From contig JACDTU010000003.1 in assembly GCA_022376465.1 (NCBI GenBank), positions 868,001-932,000 on the forward strand: a stretch of 64,000 nt of DNA. Direction: 5' to 3'. The position numbers and the translations under genes were made by a program. The stretch's first letter is position 1, and each line of letters opens with the position of its first letter. The DNA comes from Cubamyces lactineus (taxonomy: Eukaryota > Basidiomycota > Agaricomycetes > Polyporales > Polyporaceae). Shown one piece after another: positions 10,666 through 23,800 of the stretch. The notes under the pieces were generated by a model, which saw only the letters and a program-made list of their open reading frames with translations, was not told the DNA's origin and did no database searches.

Positions 10666-13600
10666 ATGGCCAAGTTCTCCGCGGCGGAACGCTTTCTCGC
10701 AGATCGGACTGCGCCTTACTGCAGCCTCTCGGTCGCAAAGTCGTTTGAGCAATTGAGGTGCGTTCGCGGACATGCTCACGCCCGCGGCGGCCGTCATATC
10801 CTCCGTGCCCGTCTAGTCATCCCCGCTGACCGCGTGTCTTGCGTGCATGCAGCTCCAAGGAGAAGAAGTACGCGCACTACATCGGGCAGGCTGCTTGGGC
10901 TGGTGCCCGCATCATCCAGGGACAGTGGACGCCCCAGGCGCAGAAGCTCTATGACCTGCTCATCTTGACGTTCAGCGAGAACGGCAAGCTCGCGGATCTG
11001 GAGGCTTTGCAGCAGCGCAGCGGGATCCCGGCGGAGGACTGGGAAGATCTTCTGCAGTACACTGGACAGGTGAGTGCGCAAGGATCAAGGAGGCAGATCG
11101 CGCGGAGGGGCTTGAACATCGGAAACTGATGGACATAACAGGTCCTGAGCAACCTCGTGAACTACAAGTCGTTCGGCTTCACGAAGATTGTCCCTCGCAT
11201 CCCCGAAGAGAAGTTCGCAGCGGTCGTTGAGAAGTCTGCCAACGCTGCTAACGCCCTTCCACTCTGGAATGAGGTACGTACATGCACATCATCTATTCGA
11301 GGAACTCGTGAAACGAAGTTCGCCCTCTAGCTCAAGGGCCACATCTACCAACTTGAGCCTGAGTCGAGTAACTTCATCGGCAAGCGTTCGGAGGGGCATG
11401 TTTCGAACTACTATCTCGGCGAGCCACCAACCGACGAGGAGGTCGCAGCGGTCCAGGCTGCCGCGGAGAAGCTTAACGTGAACATCTTGAACACTCGGTA
11501 AGCATAATCATCTTGCACCCTCGAACTGGGCCGTGGTTAACCTCGCTCGTGGCAGCGTACGGAAGGATGCTCCTGATAACTTCACTTTGCTTGTCGCATC
11601 TGCGGAGACCCGAGCCCAGGCGACTCACGAGATCCAGATCCTTGACAAGAAGGCTAAGCTCACGATTGAGTACGGCGACTTTGCCGACTCATTGCAGAAG
11701 GCTGTGGCAGCTCTTACCGAAGTACGAACGCGTCATAGATCACACTCAGACATATGCTCATTGCCTTTCGAATGCACTAGGCGAAGAAGTACGCTGCTAA
11801 CGACCAGCAGGTTGCCATGTTGGATGGCTACATTGAGTCGTACGTACGCCGGCTACTGTTCGATGTGAGGTCGCCTCTGAGGGTTTCTGTATGAAGCTTC
11901 AAGACTGGATCCATCGACGCCCACATCAAGGGCTCTGAGCACTGGGTCAAGGACATCGGACCTGTCGTTGAGAGCTACATCGGCTTTGTCGAGACGTATG
12001 TTGACCCCTACGGCGGGCGTGCTGAATGGGAAGGTAAGTCACGCGGATAGAGCACGCAGCTGGCAGACTAGCGGACTGAGCGCCGCTCTTTGCAGGCTTC
12101 ACCGCGATCGTCGACAAGCAGCTCAGTGCCAAGTACGAGACGCTGGTCAGGGACGCACCTGAGCTCATCAAGTCGCTGCCGTGGGGCAAGGACTTTGAGG
12201 TTGATGTCTTCCGCAAACCTGACTTCACTGCTCTCGAGGTTGTGACGTTCGCCACCGGAGGTCTGTCTACGTTCTTGACATCGTGTGACCCGTACTGAAA
12301 GACTCTTCCACAGGTATCCCTGCTGGTATCAACGTAAGGCGTTAATGTATAGGCGATGATCCGGGCTTACCGTCGATCTTTACATCTCTAGATTCCAAAT
12401 TACTACGAGATCAGGGAATCAGTTGGCTTCAAGAACGTCTCGCTCGCTGTCAGTGTCACGTCGTTGGTGGTCATTTTGATTCACCTAGCTGATCATTATT
12501 CCACAGAACATCCTGGCCGCGAAGGCGCCTAGTAAGCTGCATGTTTTCACGCGCGCACACATCATGCTCAAGCTCCATAGATGAGGAGCTCACCTTCATC
12601 CACCCCGATGATGTCGAGCTCTACAACAAGTGGGACTCCCGTGCGTTCGAAGTCCAGGTCGCGAACCACGAGCTCCTCGGTCATGGCAGTGGTAAGCTCT
12701 TCAAGGAGAACGCCGACGGCACGAAAAACTTCGACCCGGAGAAGGTTCCTATCTTTCATGATTGTTTTTCTCCTTGAAATATTGATTCATTGCCCGCTCA
12801 TGACAGATTATCAACCCACTGACCGGGAAGCCGATGTATGTACAGCCACTCGTTTTGGAGGAAGCGCGCTCACAAGGCCCGTAGCACGTCGTGGTACAAG
12901 CCAGGGCAGACTCCGGACTCTGTCCTCGGCGAGGTTTCGTCCTCGATGGAGGAGTGCCGTGCTGAGACAGTTGCATTGTACCGTGAGTTCAAAGAAGCAC
13001 TAATCACCGCGCTCGCAAACTCATAAGTGCACTATAGTCGTCAGCAACTTGGACATCCTGAAGATCTTCGATGTACGTACAATGTCCCTTGGTTGCACAC
13101 AATCTGCTCACGTATCACAATCCGAACAGTACACCGACAAGCAGACGGTCGAGGACATCCAGTACATCTCCTTCCTGCTTATGGCACGCGCCGGTATCCG
13201 CGCACTCGAGTTCTACGACCCTAAGAGCAAGAAGCACGGCCAAGCGCACATGCAAGCCCGGTACGTCCATCCATTCTCTCTACGCCACCAAATCACACTA
13301 ACGGATCCGATCCGACAGGCTCGGGATCACCAACCACCTCATCAAGTCCGGCATCGCGCGCCTCGAGGAGGTCCGCGCCGCGGACGGGACGCTCGAGAAC
13401 GCTTACGTCCGGGTCGACCGGGAGAAAGTGCTCAAGGAGGGCAGGGACGTCGCCGGGAAGCTCCTCATCGAGCTCCAGGTGCGCAAGAGCACGGCGGACG
13501 GCCCGGGCGCGCGCGCGTTCTATACGGAGCTCACGACGCCCTTCTCCGGCTGGGACGGCGAGATCAGGGACCTCGTCCTCAGAAAGAAGCTGGTGCGTGC

Positions 13601-13845
13601 CTTTTCTCTTTGTTGCAGGACCCGGCGGGATGCGAAGAGGGGAGAGCGTTCTTCGCTCTCTGTTTCCGGCGGGTGGAGCCTGTGGACGAGGCAGTTGCTT
13701 ATACTTTGTTGGGCGTTCCCTTGTGCAGCCGAGGAAGATCTTCGTACAGCCGAATACGTTCGTCGAGAACGGCGAGGTCGTCCTCAAGGAGTACCCGCTC
13801 AGCCCGGCGGGCGCGATCCAGAGCTTCATCGAGCGAAACCTCTGA
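10666..13845 (+). CDS. DPP3: Dipeptidyl peptidase III (zinc metallopeptidase, family M49)
   Basis: A multi-exon gene of about 700 residues that removes dipeptides from the N-termini of short peptides, usually in the cytosol. The zinc site is intact. The HEXXGH-type motif reads [12 protein letters not shown] (near 12663), and the second motif with the third zinc ligand, [13 protein letters not shown], lies near 12947. Other family blocks are present: [57 protein letters not shown] and a C-terminal [18 protein letters not shown]. Introns are short (50-90 bp) and all the joins I checked stay in frame. ATG 10666 ([19 protein letters not shown]) matches the usual family start. An in-frame ATG at 10504 would add 54 residues, rich in Arg/Ser/Thr and free of Asp/Glu. 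The stop is TGA 13843-13845. Confidence 0.95.
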
Positions 13846-14284
13846 ACTTACTACGCACGAGTGGGTTGACGGTGGCGATCTTCGTGGTTATGGTGAACAA
13901 TGCTGTCGATGTAAATGGAAAACATGTATCATAGTGCAAGCGTGCTCCTATACAAATCAAACAAAGCTCCATTCGATGAATATCGATCTCCGGTGTGTAG
14001 TATGTGTGATGCGCGGCTGCGTATAGGGAGGTGCGGGTAACTATAGGGGTAAATCTAGTAATACAACATGTACGGTCGTCTAGGTCGTGACTCTGAGGGC
14101 TCTGGAGCAGTCGTTGTGTCTACTGTAGGATACTATATTGTCAGCCCAGTCTTGTCAGTGAAAGAGCCTCAGGTAAACCGGAGAGAAGAGAAAGGCCCTC
14201 CTGAGAAGGTAAACGTCCATATACGGGGCCGTTTTGGGAAATTTGATGACGTGTAGGCAGGCATAGGTTGTATGACTGGGCTAT
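13846..14284. other. Convergent intergenic region
   Basis: It lies between the 3' ends of the peptidase (plus) and the transporter (minus). It is A/T-rich with no gene and carries the two 3' UTRs. Confidence 0.5.
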
Positions 14285-16306
14285 CTAAAGGAGTAGTAGT
14301 GAGACGGCGGTGAGGGCTCTGCATTAAATGGAGTCAGCAAAGCATCTAACACAAAGTAGATAGACGCATGAACGCACGATGATGAGAAGAACATGAAGAT
14401 ATCTGCAACAGAGGTCAGCATCGCGCAAACAGCAAGGCGTGTGATGAATACTTACATTGGACTAGAAGGAAAGCCTGTAGACGCGTTAGTATCGAGCCCT
14501 CTTATTAGTCTGCGACGGGGCCTACCGAAAGTGTGTCCACATCTCCGTCAGGAGCATACAGCGAGGATACGATCAGTTGACTGTCGGCGTAACCCTCGCA
14601 GTCAGCTCCACCCCTCACATCACGCAGAACAGCGCAAGACACTCACTTCACGGCAGTCGGCGTGCCACTCAAGAACATCGCGACGAACCGCTCCGCCTTC
14701 GCGCCCCGATCGATGAGACCCGCGTTCGTCATCGCCTGCACGAGGAAGACCCCGACGACGGGGAGGATGACCATCTTTGTGATCGTCGTGAGGAACATGG
14801 CCATGATCGGGAGCCGGGAGAGCGGACGCGGCATGTTCAGCCGTGCGAAGCTCGCGCCGAGGAGGACGAGCGCGAGCGGTACGGCGATGTTCCCCATGAA
14901 CTCGGCTTTGGACAGGTGAGACTAGTGAACTCAATGAACCTAGAGAAGGCACGTACCCGTGTCTATGATGAAGGCCAATGGCGGACGGCCGTCTGGGCCC
15001 TTCCAGCTCGGCCCGCCGATGTCGGACACATCGACGAAGAGAGCCTTGAGAGGCTGCACGAGAGCAATGGGGAGAGAAATCGCGAGGGTGATTGTGACGG
15101 GCGTAAACAATGCAGAGAGCGGCCGGAAGACCCTGATCACTTTATGCTTGAAGGAGAAGTTGTGCAGAGTACCAGTCTCACTACGCTGAGCGATACTCTG
15201 TGCGTCGGCCGCGGAGTGCACGGAAGGAGCTCTCGTCGGTGGCGGGACGGGAGGAAGAGCAGAGGTCGACGCGGCTTGTGAAGATGTTCGAAGGCGTGGA
15301 TTGGGCATCGCCGACGTTGCAGTCGACAGCCTGGACGTCCTGCGCGCGAGCTGTACGTCGGGGTCCGGATCTGCGTTGTCCTCGTTCAGCACTTGAGCAT
15401 CAAGCTCAGTAACACACGCTTCTTCCGAGGCTTCCGCCGAGTCCTTCCCCTCTCCCTTTTCAGGCCAGGCTTCCTCGTCTGGTTGCGCCCCGTTGGTAGC
15501 GGCGCTAGGCGACCGAGGAACCGGCTTGTGCAGTACATGCCGGGCAATGAGACTACCAATAGGCTTTTCGTACCACGGGAGCCGGCGTTCCGCGGCCTCT
15601 CCTTGCGGGACGCCGGGACGGTAGTCCCATGACAGGGAGTGCGCCGCCCCGAGCATCCAGAACGTGATGTGGTAGCAGACGATAAAGATGGAGACGAATG
15701 AGACGCCCACTATAATGCACACGAGGTCAGACATGGGGTATGAGGCGGCCGCTTATTGTACGTACAGGCTTCGTCAGTTGCTGGGTTGAACGGGGCCTGC
15801 TGGGTCACCGAGATCACCACGGCGTTCGCTAGGAGGTCAAACCACGTCAGTGACTGGGAGCCCGCACTGTGGAGGCTGGACATGCTGCGTACGCAGGTTT
15901 CCCCAGTTGCTCATCCCGGTGAGGACGAGCAACCCTTGCCAGAAGTTACGGGGCACGTAGCATATCTCGCGGATGATGAGCCCCGCCGCGAACCCGAACG
16001 CCTCGTAAAAGAATGCGATCAGGAATAGCGGCCCAATCGCGGAGACGTTCGATGGGGTGAATGCGGGAACGATGTTGGCGAAGATTAGAGCAGGCAGAGA
16101 TACGTTCATGGTGACTTGGGAAGCACCCCGAGATGCTGCTGGCGGAAAGAGGCCCATCCTGGCGAGCGCATATCCGCAGAGGATGGATATGAACCTGTAG
16201 AGTTGAGTGATCAGTATAAAGTATTACACACGAAGATGTAGAGTATAGCATACGTTTTGATTAGGGGCATCACGCCCGAATAGATCAAGAACGCCGCGGA
16301 TGGCAT
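14285..16306 (-). CDS. Auxin efflux carrier (AEC) family membrane transporter
   Basis: ATG 16306 opens MPSAAFLIYSGVMPLIKTF; TAG is at 14285-14287. Eight or so exons encode roughly 560 residues. The N-terminal half has about five membrane helices, including MNVSLPALIFANIVPAF and FYEAFGFAAGLIIREI, and a conserved LTGMSNWGNLPNAVV segment typical of PIN/AEC carriers. A long hydrophilic loop follows (residues ~190-370, rich in Ser/Pro/Glu, probably disordered). The C-terminal helical bundle includes MGNIAVPLALVLLGASFARL, MFLTTITKMVILPVVGVFLV and a last helix SALTAVSLLLL. Fungal members (yeast Ecm3-like) sit in the endoplasmic reticulum or plasma membrane and their substrates are poorly known; a role in auxin export is not implied. 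It is head to head with the ABC transporter, 1.5 kb apart. Confidence 0.88.
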
Positions 16307-17814
16307 TTTGGAGGAGAGAGAGGGCGGAGAGGGACTGGTAAGAGGTGCGCACCGACCGTGGTGCACCGTGCCTCTGAAAATTTATACTTTGTCAAATACT
16401 GAACGGTCGGCGCGAGGAGACGAGATGGAAGTAATGAAGACGTGGGCTGAGAAGAGAACATACCGGTTCTTTGAGTCATGGCCCGCCTCATGTGAGGCTT
16501 CTTATCGCCTATTTTCGGTCATAACACTCCCCAGCGCGCCCCGGTCCGCTCTTTCCGCTTCCTGTTCCGTCCGGCGCTTCGTCCAGTTTCTGGCTTGGCG
16601 TCTGTCCTGGCGGGCGCTTGTGAACGCACTCTTGGGTGTTCCTCACTACAGCTGGCTCGCTGAAGTTCCGGCTGAGGTAGCAGGAGAACTTTGAATGTAT
16701 CTTCATCTACGGATCCGTGCAACGGTTAGTTCTAGAACGCGCCGCTTTACAGAGTCGCCAGGTTTGGCGCTGGAAGACTAATGGGCAAATGGGCTCCTGG
16801 TCGTGTGCATTACTGGCTAGTAGGTTCAGCTATTTTGTGGGTCAGCGTTCTCATGCATGCACAAGACTTGGCGCGCGTTCCCAGCAATAGTGCTGAAGAA
16901 CCAGGTGCCAAGACAAGATGCCACGGGGTGTTTGACATCGGCCGCAGCTACCGGATGTGATGAGGCGCTCTGCCATATGCATGGTATGTACCGCTATCTG
17001 TAGAATACGGCGCATCGACGATTTGACATAGGACACGCTCAATAACATCGGATGGGCCATGGTCAATAATACGTATCGAAGTGTGTCTTCTGGTCCTGAT
17101 TTATCGGAAGACGACAGCCACAGTGTCGATGTTGTTTGTACATTCATCCTTCGTGGTCGGACCAGGGCGGACTGCGATCTGTAGGGGATTCATATACAAG
17201 CTCCATATGCCATCAGAGGTGGCTGCTAGACGAGCGGATATCAGCGAGAGGAGTCAGACCATTCAAGTTGCACCAATGGCAGCCACCCATATAGACCGGT
17301 TGCTTTATGCCATTGCACAACGATCGACCCGGATCTCAACATCATGGATACGGATGTTCGACTTTGCAGTAGATAAGTCGACGATGTATAGCGTGCACCT
17401 TGCCTTTATTAACGCAAAAAGCTCAGGACAGAGGTTGAGTGGTGCCGCGTCGGTATCGCTGCGAGTGGGTGAGCGCGGCCGCCAGTGGCTGGAGATTGAG
17501 AGCCTAGAGGCAGACCCGGGAGTAACGCAGCCACCAAAATCTGTGACGATAGCGGTCACAGAAATGATGCGATCTGGGCTGCCCTGAGCCGATCGCTGCT
17601 TAAGATGGCAAGGGCCCACCGGGGACCTGGAAAAATGAGATCGGGATCTTGGAGAGCCACACGGTTCGAGTGAACGGGTCCGCGAGCGGGCAAGGGCAAA
17701 TTCAAGGGAGTGACTTGTGCCGCGTCGTATATCTCGCTTCCTCTGGCTTCTTGACCTCCAACCACCAACTCGTCTCTGCCAGCCGCGAGCAGGTCTTTCC
17801 AAGGCCCCCACACC
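16307..17814. other. Divergent promoter region between two transporters
   Basis: 1.5 kb without a supported gene, between the start codons of the AEC carrier (minus) and the ABC transporter (plus). The open frames seen, such as minus-strand 17305-17916, run into the first exon of the ABC gene on the other strand and have no recognisable domain. No clear TATA box or named operator was found. Confidence 0.45.
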
Positions 17815-20800
17815 ATGGCAGCCAGCTGGCATGTCCCAACATGGTTCCACCAGTCCCAGGCTGTACTGGATAAGGCTTACTTCACACCGCAATCCGAGTA
17901 CTTTGGCGTTTACCAAGTAGAGGATGTATATGAGTACGTATCCTCTCTCTACGCTGTCGGCGTTGCTCGATGCATTGGCGTGCTCACTTTTTCTCCCTCC
18001 CCAAGGATGTGGAAGAACACTTTGGCATATCCTGCAAGCGCCACCGTACTCTCTGCTCTCGTACTATCTCTGCAGTTCATCTCCCTCGCTCCCCCGGTCA
18101 AGCGATTGCTCGCCAAACGTACAAAGTCTGAGGCACTCTCTAGAACTGGTGAAGATGTAGAGGCCGCTGGGGCCGATGGCCAACGGCCTTCGCATATCGC
18201 GAGACTAGGCGGACCCGTAATCTTCGCGTTCAAGGCCGCGCGCCTGCTCTGTACTCTCGCTCTCTTAGCACTCTCGATCGCTAGTGTTGCCATCAATGGC
18301 GCAGACGACTCGTCGGAGGACTCTTACAACCCCCGTTGGATTGCATTCGGGATAATCGGCACTTACGTATGTGTAGTTCATCTTCTCTCGTCTGGAGACT
18401 GACTGACGCGTACCTGTCAGGCTTACGCGTCTCTCTTGGCATTTATGACCGTAATCTCGAATCCTAACTTAAGTGGTATGGTATCCAGGCATGCTGCTTT
18501 TGTTTTGCTAGTCACTTGGGGCGTGTATGTCTACCGGGATCTCTGGCCTCTGGCGACGTTCACTCTGCGGCCTGCGGATGCGGACGAAGGTCTGTTCATC
18601 TGGCTCAAGGTCTCCCTTCTCACACTCGCTGCTGTGGTCGTACCCTTGTTCTGCCCTCGCCAATACGTTCCCATCGATCCCAAGGTTAGTGAGCGCTGAC
18701 TTTGGCTCACCGAGCGATATATTCTGAACAGTCGCTGGTGCAGGACCCGATGCCCGAGCCCAATCCTGAGCAGACCGCCTCTGTCTTTTCCATGTCCATC
18801 TATACTTTCTTGGATGGTATCATCTTCAAAGCGTACAGGATGCCGCACCTTCCTTGGGATGAACTTCCGCCTTTGGCCGACTACGACTACGCTAAGAATC
18901 TTGTCAAGCGGAGCTTCCCAGTAAGTTAGATTCAAGCCTAGATTGGTCACTTTTCTGACCTCCATATAGCACCTAGATCCGTTCAAAGTGTTCAAGAAAC
19001 AGCATATCTTCTTTGGTCTCATGAGAGTCTTCCGTGTGTGGTCTCCGCGCTATATGCTGTGACCGCATTTAACCAACTGGTTACAGATCGCGAATATATT
19101 CTGTTGTCTGCCTTGTTGTTGATCAGGGTGAGCGATGTTCTCACAATATCGTAAGCCCTGTCTAAGCAAATTGCAGGTTGCTGCTACGTTCGCTAGCCCG
19201 ATAGGTATATATAGACTCCTAGAGTGAGTATTACTTTACTAGGGATGCGGGCATATTACTTATAAATCGATAGCTACCTCGAAACGGACGGCGAGAATAC
19301 CGTCGTTCGCCCTTGGGTTTGGATCAGCTGGTTGTTCCTTGGTCCTCTGTTCGGCTCTATGGCTATCCAGTTTTACGTCTTCAACACGGTGAGTGCACAT
19401 CCCAGGCGTCTCCTATCTCAGTTAATTGACCGATGGTGCAGACTCGGATGCTCGTTCAAACCGAGGCGATCATCACGCAGCTCGTCTTCGATCACGCTCT
19501 TCGCATTCGTATGAAGTCCGACCCATCGGAATCACCGTCCGCGAGTCGTGTGACCACTGCGATCCATACTCCTGACAATGCCTCCATTGCGGACGTTCCT
19601 AGCGGGAGCCCAGAATCGTCGTCTGCTTCTAACGGGAGTGAAGACGAGACTGTGCGCGCGAGCAACGCCAGCACGGCTTCTGCTAAAGCAAAGAAGGGCA
19701 AGGATTCTAAGAAAACGGAAGAGAAGCCGGCAGCGCCTGGCGATGGTCCTGCAGCTGGGAACTTGATCGGGCGTATCAACAACTTGGTCACCACCGATCT
19801 GAGCAACCTCGTCGATGGACGTGACTTCTTGTTCATTGGTGATAGGCAACGAATACTGCTTTTGGGCGAGCTCAGACTGATGCATGATATATAGTGTTGT
19901 ATGCGCCGGCTCAGATCATCATCTCGGTTGTCTTCTTGTATGCTATCCTGGGATGGAGGTAAGCTTTGATCATTTGCCAGCTTGGCTCCGAGTTTTAAAC
20001 GTTTGCCAATTCAGTGCGTTCATGGGCATGGCGGCGATGATTTTGTTGTTCCCTGTCCCCGGTTACATCGCGTCTATGATACAGGGCGTTCAGAAAGAGA
20101 AGATGAAGAAGGTGACGTTCAGCAATCCTTTCTACATCGCGATGATACCAAACATTCCTGATAGACCGATGCTCGTGTCCAAGACGTCACCGAGAGTAGG
20201 TCTCTTAGCCTGTATACTATGGACTGGGAGGCTGATTCACGACAGCTATGAGCGTCATCCGCATGATCAAGCTCTTTGGTTGGGAACCGAAAGTTACCGA
20301 TCAGCTCGCAAAGAAGCGTGAGGACGAGCTCAAGTTCATCCGAAAGTACAAGATTCTTGAGTTGATCAATGGCAACGTGAAGTACGATCCGCCAACCCAT
20401 TTTGATTGTAACGATACTAATCGTGCGCACAGCTACGTCATCCCTATCGTGACTATGGTTGCAACATTCGTTACCTATGTATGTATCCAGGACGCTCGTT
20501 TGATAGTCCTGTGGCTGATCATGATGGACAGACTGTCATCATGGGCAAAGAGCTCACTGGTAATCCCCTTCTACTTTTTCGTGCATGCGCGGAACTCATC
20601 ATAAACTCTTAGCATCTCGCGTCTTCTCTGCGATGTCTGGTATGCTCTCCCCCTCACTGTAGTCCGTGAAAGTCTCTCATTAGTTGACGTGCAGTGTTCG
20701 ACGTGATGCGCGATCAGTTGCACACCGTCTTCGCATTGGTTCCTAGCATGATTCAAGGTGAGTATATGCGCCTGAAGTCACCGCAGACAGCGTTCATATG

Positions 20801-23800
20801 AAACTCTCTTCAACAGCCAAAGTGTCGCTCGATCGTGTCACAGAGTTCTTGCATGAGGTACGATCTACCATTATAAGGCAGTCAGTCTTCGTACTGACGG
20901 GAACCGGACACGCCAGACGGAGCTTTTGGACGAGTTCAACGAGAAGGACGCTGCGTCCGTCGAAGCCGTCGTCCCGCCACGTACGACTGAGCGCGACGTC
21001 ATCGGCATCCGCGACGCTTCGTTCACTTGGTCCAATGAGAACGACGGATCGTTGACCCCAGGTCCGAACCGCCGCAACTTCACACTCCGGATCGAGGACG
21101 AGATTGTCTTCAAGCGCGGGAAGGTTAACCTCATCGTTGGCCCTACGGGATCCGGCAAGACGTCTCTTCTCATGGCGCTGCTTGGTGCGCACTCACATTT
21201 ACGGTTTGGCATCGTGGACAAGGGAGCTGATGGCTCTATGCAGGCGAGTTGCACTACATCCCGACTGGCCCGGATTCGTATGTAAGCCTCCCGCGCGCTG
21301 GTGGTGTGGCGTATGCCGCGCAGGAGTCATGGGTTCAGAACGAGACTATCCGGGTAAGTGCTGTAGTGCTGCTTCGTAGTCGTGGCTTTTGACCGCTTTT
21401 GCTAGGACAACATCCTCTTCGGCGCGCCTTATGATGAGGAGCGGTACAAAAAGGGTGAGGACAATACTTGGTGCCAGTGTCGACTTCCGCTCATGAGTGT
21501 TGTTAGTCATCGAGCAGTGTGCTTTGAAGCGCGACCTAAGCCTGTTCGATGCTGGTGACAAGACCGAAGTCGGCGAAAAGGGCTTGACGCTCAGGTGAGC
21601 TCCAATTCTCATACACAAATTGATTGAACTCGCTAACAACTCTGATTGTCAGTGGCGGACAAAAGGTGAATATTGCATTAGAAGTGGACATGCACAGTCA
21701 TGTTCTGACGCAGTTTGATAGGCTCGCATTACTCTGGCTCGGGCGGTCTACTCCTCGGCAGAAATCCTCCTGTTGGACGATGTATTGGCTGCTCTCGACG
21801 TGCATACCGCACGCTGGATTGTGGACAAATGCTTCAAAGGAGATCTGCTTCGTGGCCGCACTGTGCTGCTAGTGGTACGTTCTCCCTAGTCTAATCTGAT
21901 GCTCGGTATACACTGACGGCATGGACCATAGACCCACAATGTAGCCATGGCGAGCCCCATCGCGGATTTCGTTGTCTCTCTGGGTACCGATGGTCGCATC
22001 GCGAGCCAGGGAACGTTGTCGAAGGTCCTCGCGAAGGACAAAAAACTCTCTGCGGAGCTCGCCGAGGAGCGCGAAGAGATGAAGAAGGCGGAAGACGAAG
22101 TCGACCACGTCGAACCTGATGACGAGTCTGCTCCTAAGAAATCGGACGGCAAGCTGATCGTTGCGGAGGAGATCGCTGAAGGTCACGTCAGCTGGCCCGC
22201 TCGTACGTTGTTTTCGTATGTATTCGATCGCTCTGTGCTGATGACTTCGCAGTGAGATTGTACCTGTCGAGCATGGGTGGAGCCCACTCCTTCATCTTCT
22301 GGCTCGCGGTCATCGGCTTCCTGTTCGTTTGCGAATTCATGGGTATCTTCCAGACGTACTGGCTCGGGTTCTGGGCTCAGCAGTACGAGGACCACAACCA
22401 AGCCGACGTGAACGTGGCATAGTAAGTTGTATCGTGTTCATCTTAAATACCTGTGCTGATTCATGTCGTCTTAGCTACCTGTCTGTGTACAACGGCATTC
22501 TGCTGATCGGCATCACGATGTACTGCACCAGTTTCCTCGTGTATCTCTACGGTGCTCTCCGTGCTTCGCGCAGCCTTCACAAAACTCTGCTGCAGTCGGT
22601 CCTCAGTGCCACTTTACGGTATGTTCTCATGCTCAGAACTTATGGCATCGTTTTACTGAGGATGGCAAACAGTTGGCTCGACAAGACGCCTACCTCCCGT
22701 ATCATCACCCGCTGCACGCAAGACATTCAGTGTGGTGAGCACTTCCTTTGACCCTTCTAGCGCTCGTGTGCAGTGAACTGAAGATATTTCAGTCGATGGC
22801 CCGCTTGCGAACACCCTTGGATGGGTTATCGAACTGACTGTCTCTATGTTGATGAAATTCCTCGCGGTGGTCTCCTTCTCGCCCATCTTCACTATTCCGG
22901 GAGCGATCGTCGCTGCCGTAGGTGGTTGGTGTGGCCAGATCTACATGAAGGCACAGCTGTCGGTCAAGCGTGAGATGAGCAACGCGCGTGCGCCTGTGTT
23001 GGGCCACTTTGGCGCTGCAATTGCCGGATTGAGTAAGGATATCTCGCGTGTACGGTCGGGTGCAATGTTGCTAATAGCCTGTAGCCTCGATTCGTGCCTA
23101 TGGCGCCCAGGACCAGTTCAGGAAAGAGTCGTACAGAAGGATCGACAGATACGTCCGTGCCGGAAGGACTTTCTACAACTTGAACAGGTAATGCGTCTTT
23201 AATCAGCCTCGATTCATCGATGCTGAATGTGGTACAGATGGGTATCTGTGCGTATTGAAGCCCTCGGAGCTCTATTCGCTGCTTGCTTGGCCGCGTACCT
23301 GGTCTATGGTAGTCACGCGAGAGCCGCCAACACCGGTTTCTCGCTCAACATGGCTGGTGAGTATTGACAAAGCGATATGTGCGAGCGTTCACTCAAGGGC
23401 ATGGTGCATCTAGTCGGCTTCAGTGGAATGATTCTTTGGTGGATCCGTATCCTTAACGAGTTCGAAGTGAACGGTACGTCTCATTGGGTTCGATGTGCAC
23501 ATCTGAGCCTCCAGCTGAATCTTCGTTCCTTTCACAGGCAACAGGTATGGACGCTCATTCAAAGGACACTGTAAACATATATTGACATCGCCTCCAGCTT
23601 GGAGCGTATCCAGCAGTACGTAACCATCGAGCAGGAGCCCAAGCCTACCTCCGACGGTATTCCACCTGCGTACTGGCCTGCAAGCGGCTCCCTGCGGGTC
23701 GAGAAGTTGTCCGCTCGCTATACGCCGGTGAGTTAAGATGAGTGACCAAGCACATCCATCAACTAAGTGGGTTTCAGGATGGACCTCGCGTGTTGCACGA

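Noticed and set aside
17305..17916. A 203-codon minus-strand frame between the two transporters
   Set aside because: It overlaps the first exon of the ABC transporter on the opposite strand, and its sequence is Arg/Ser-rich with no recognisable fold.
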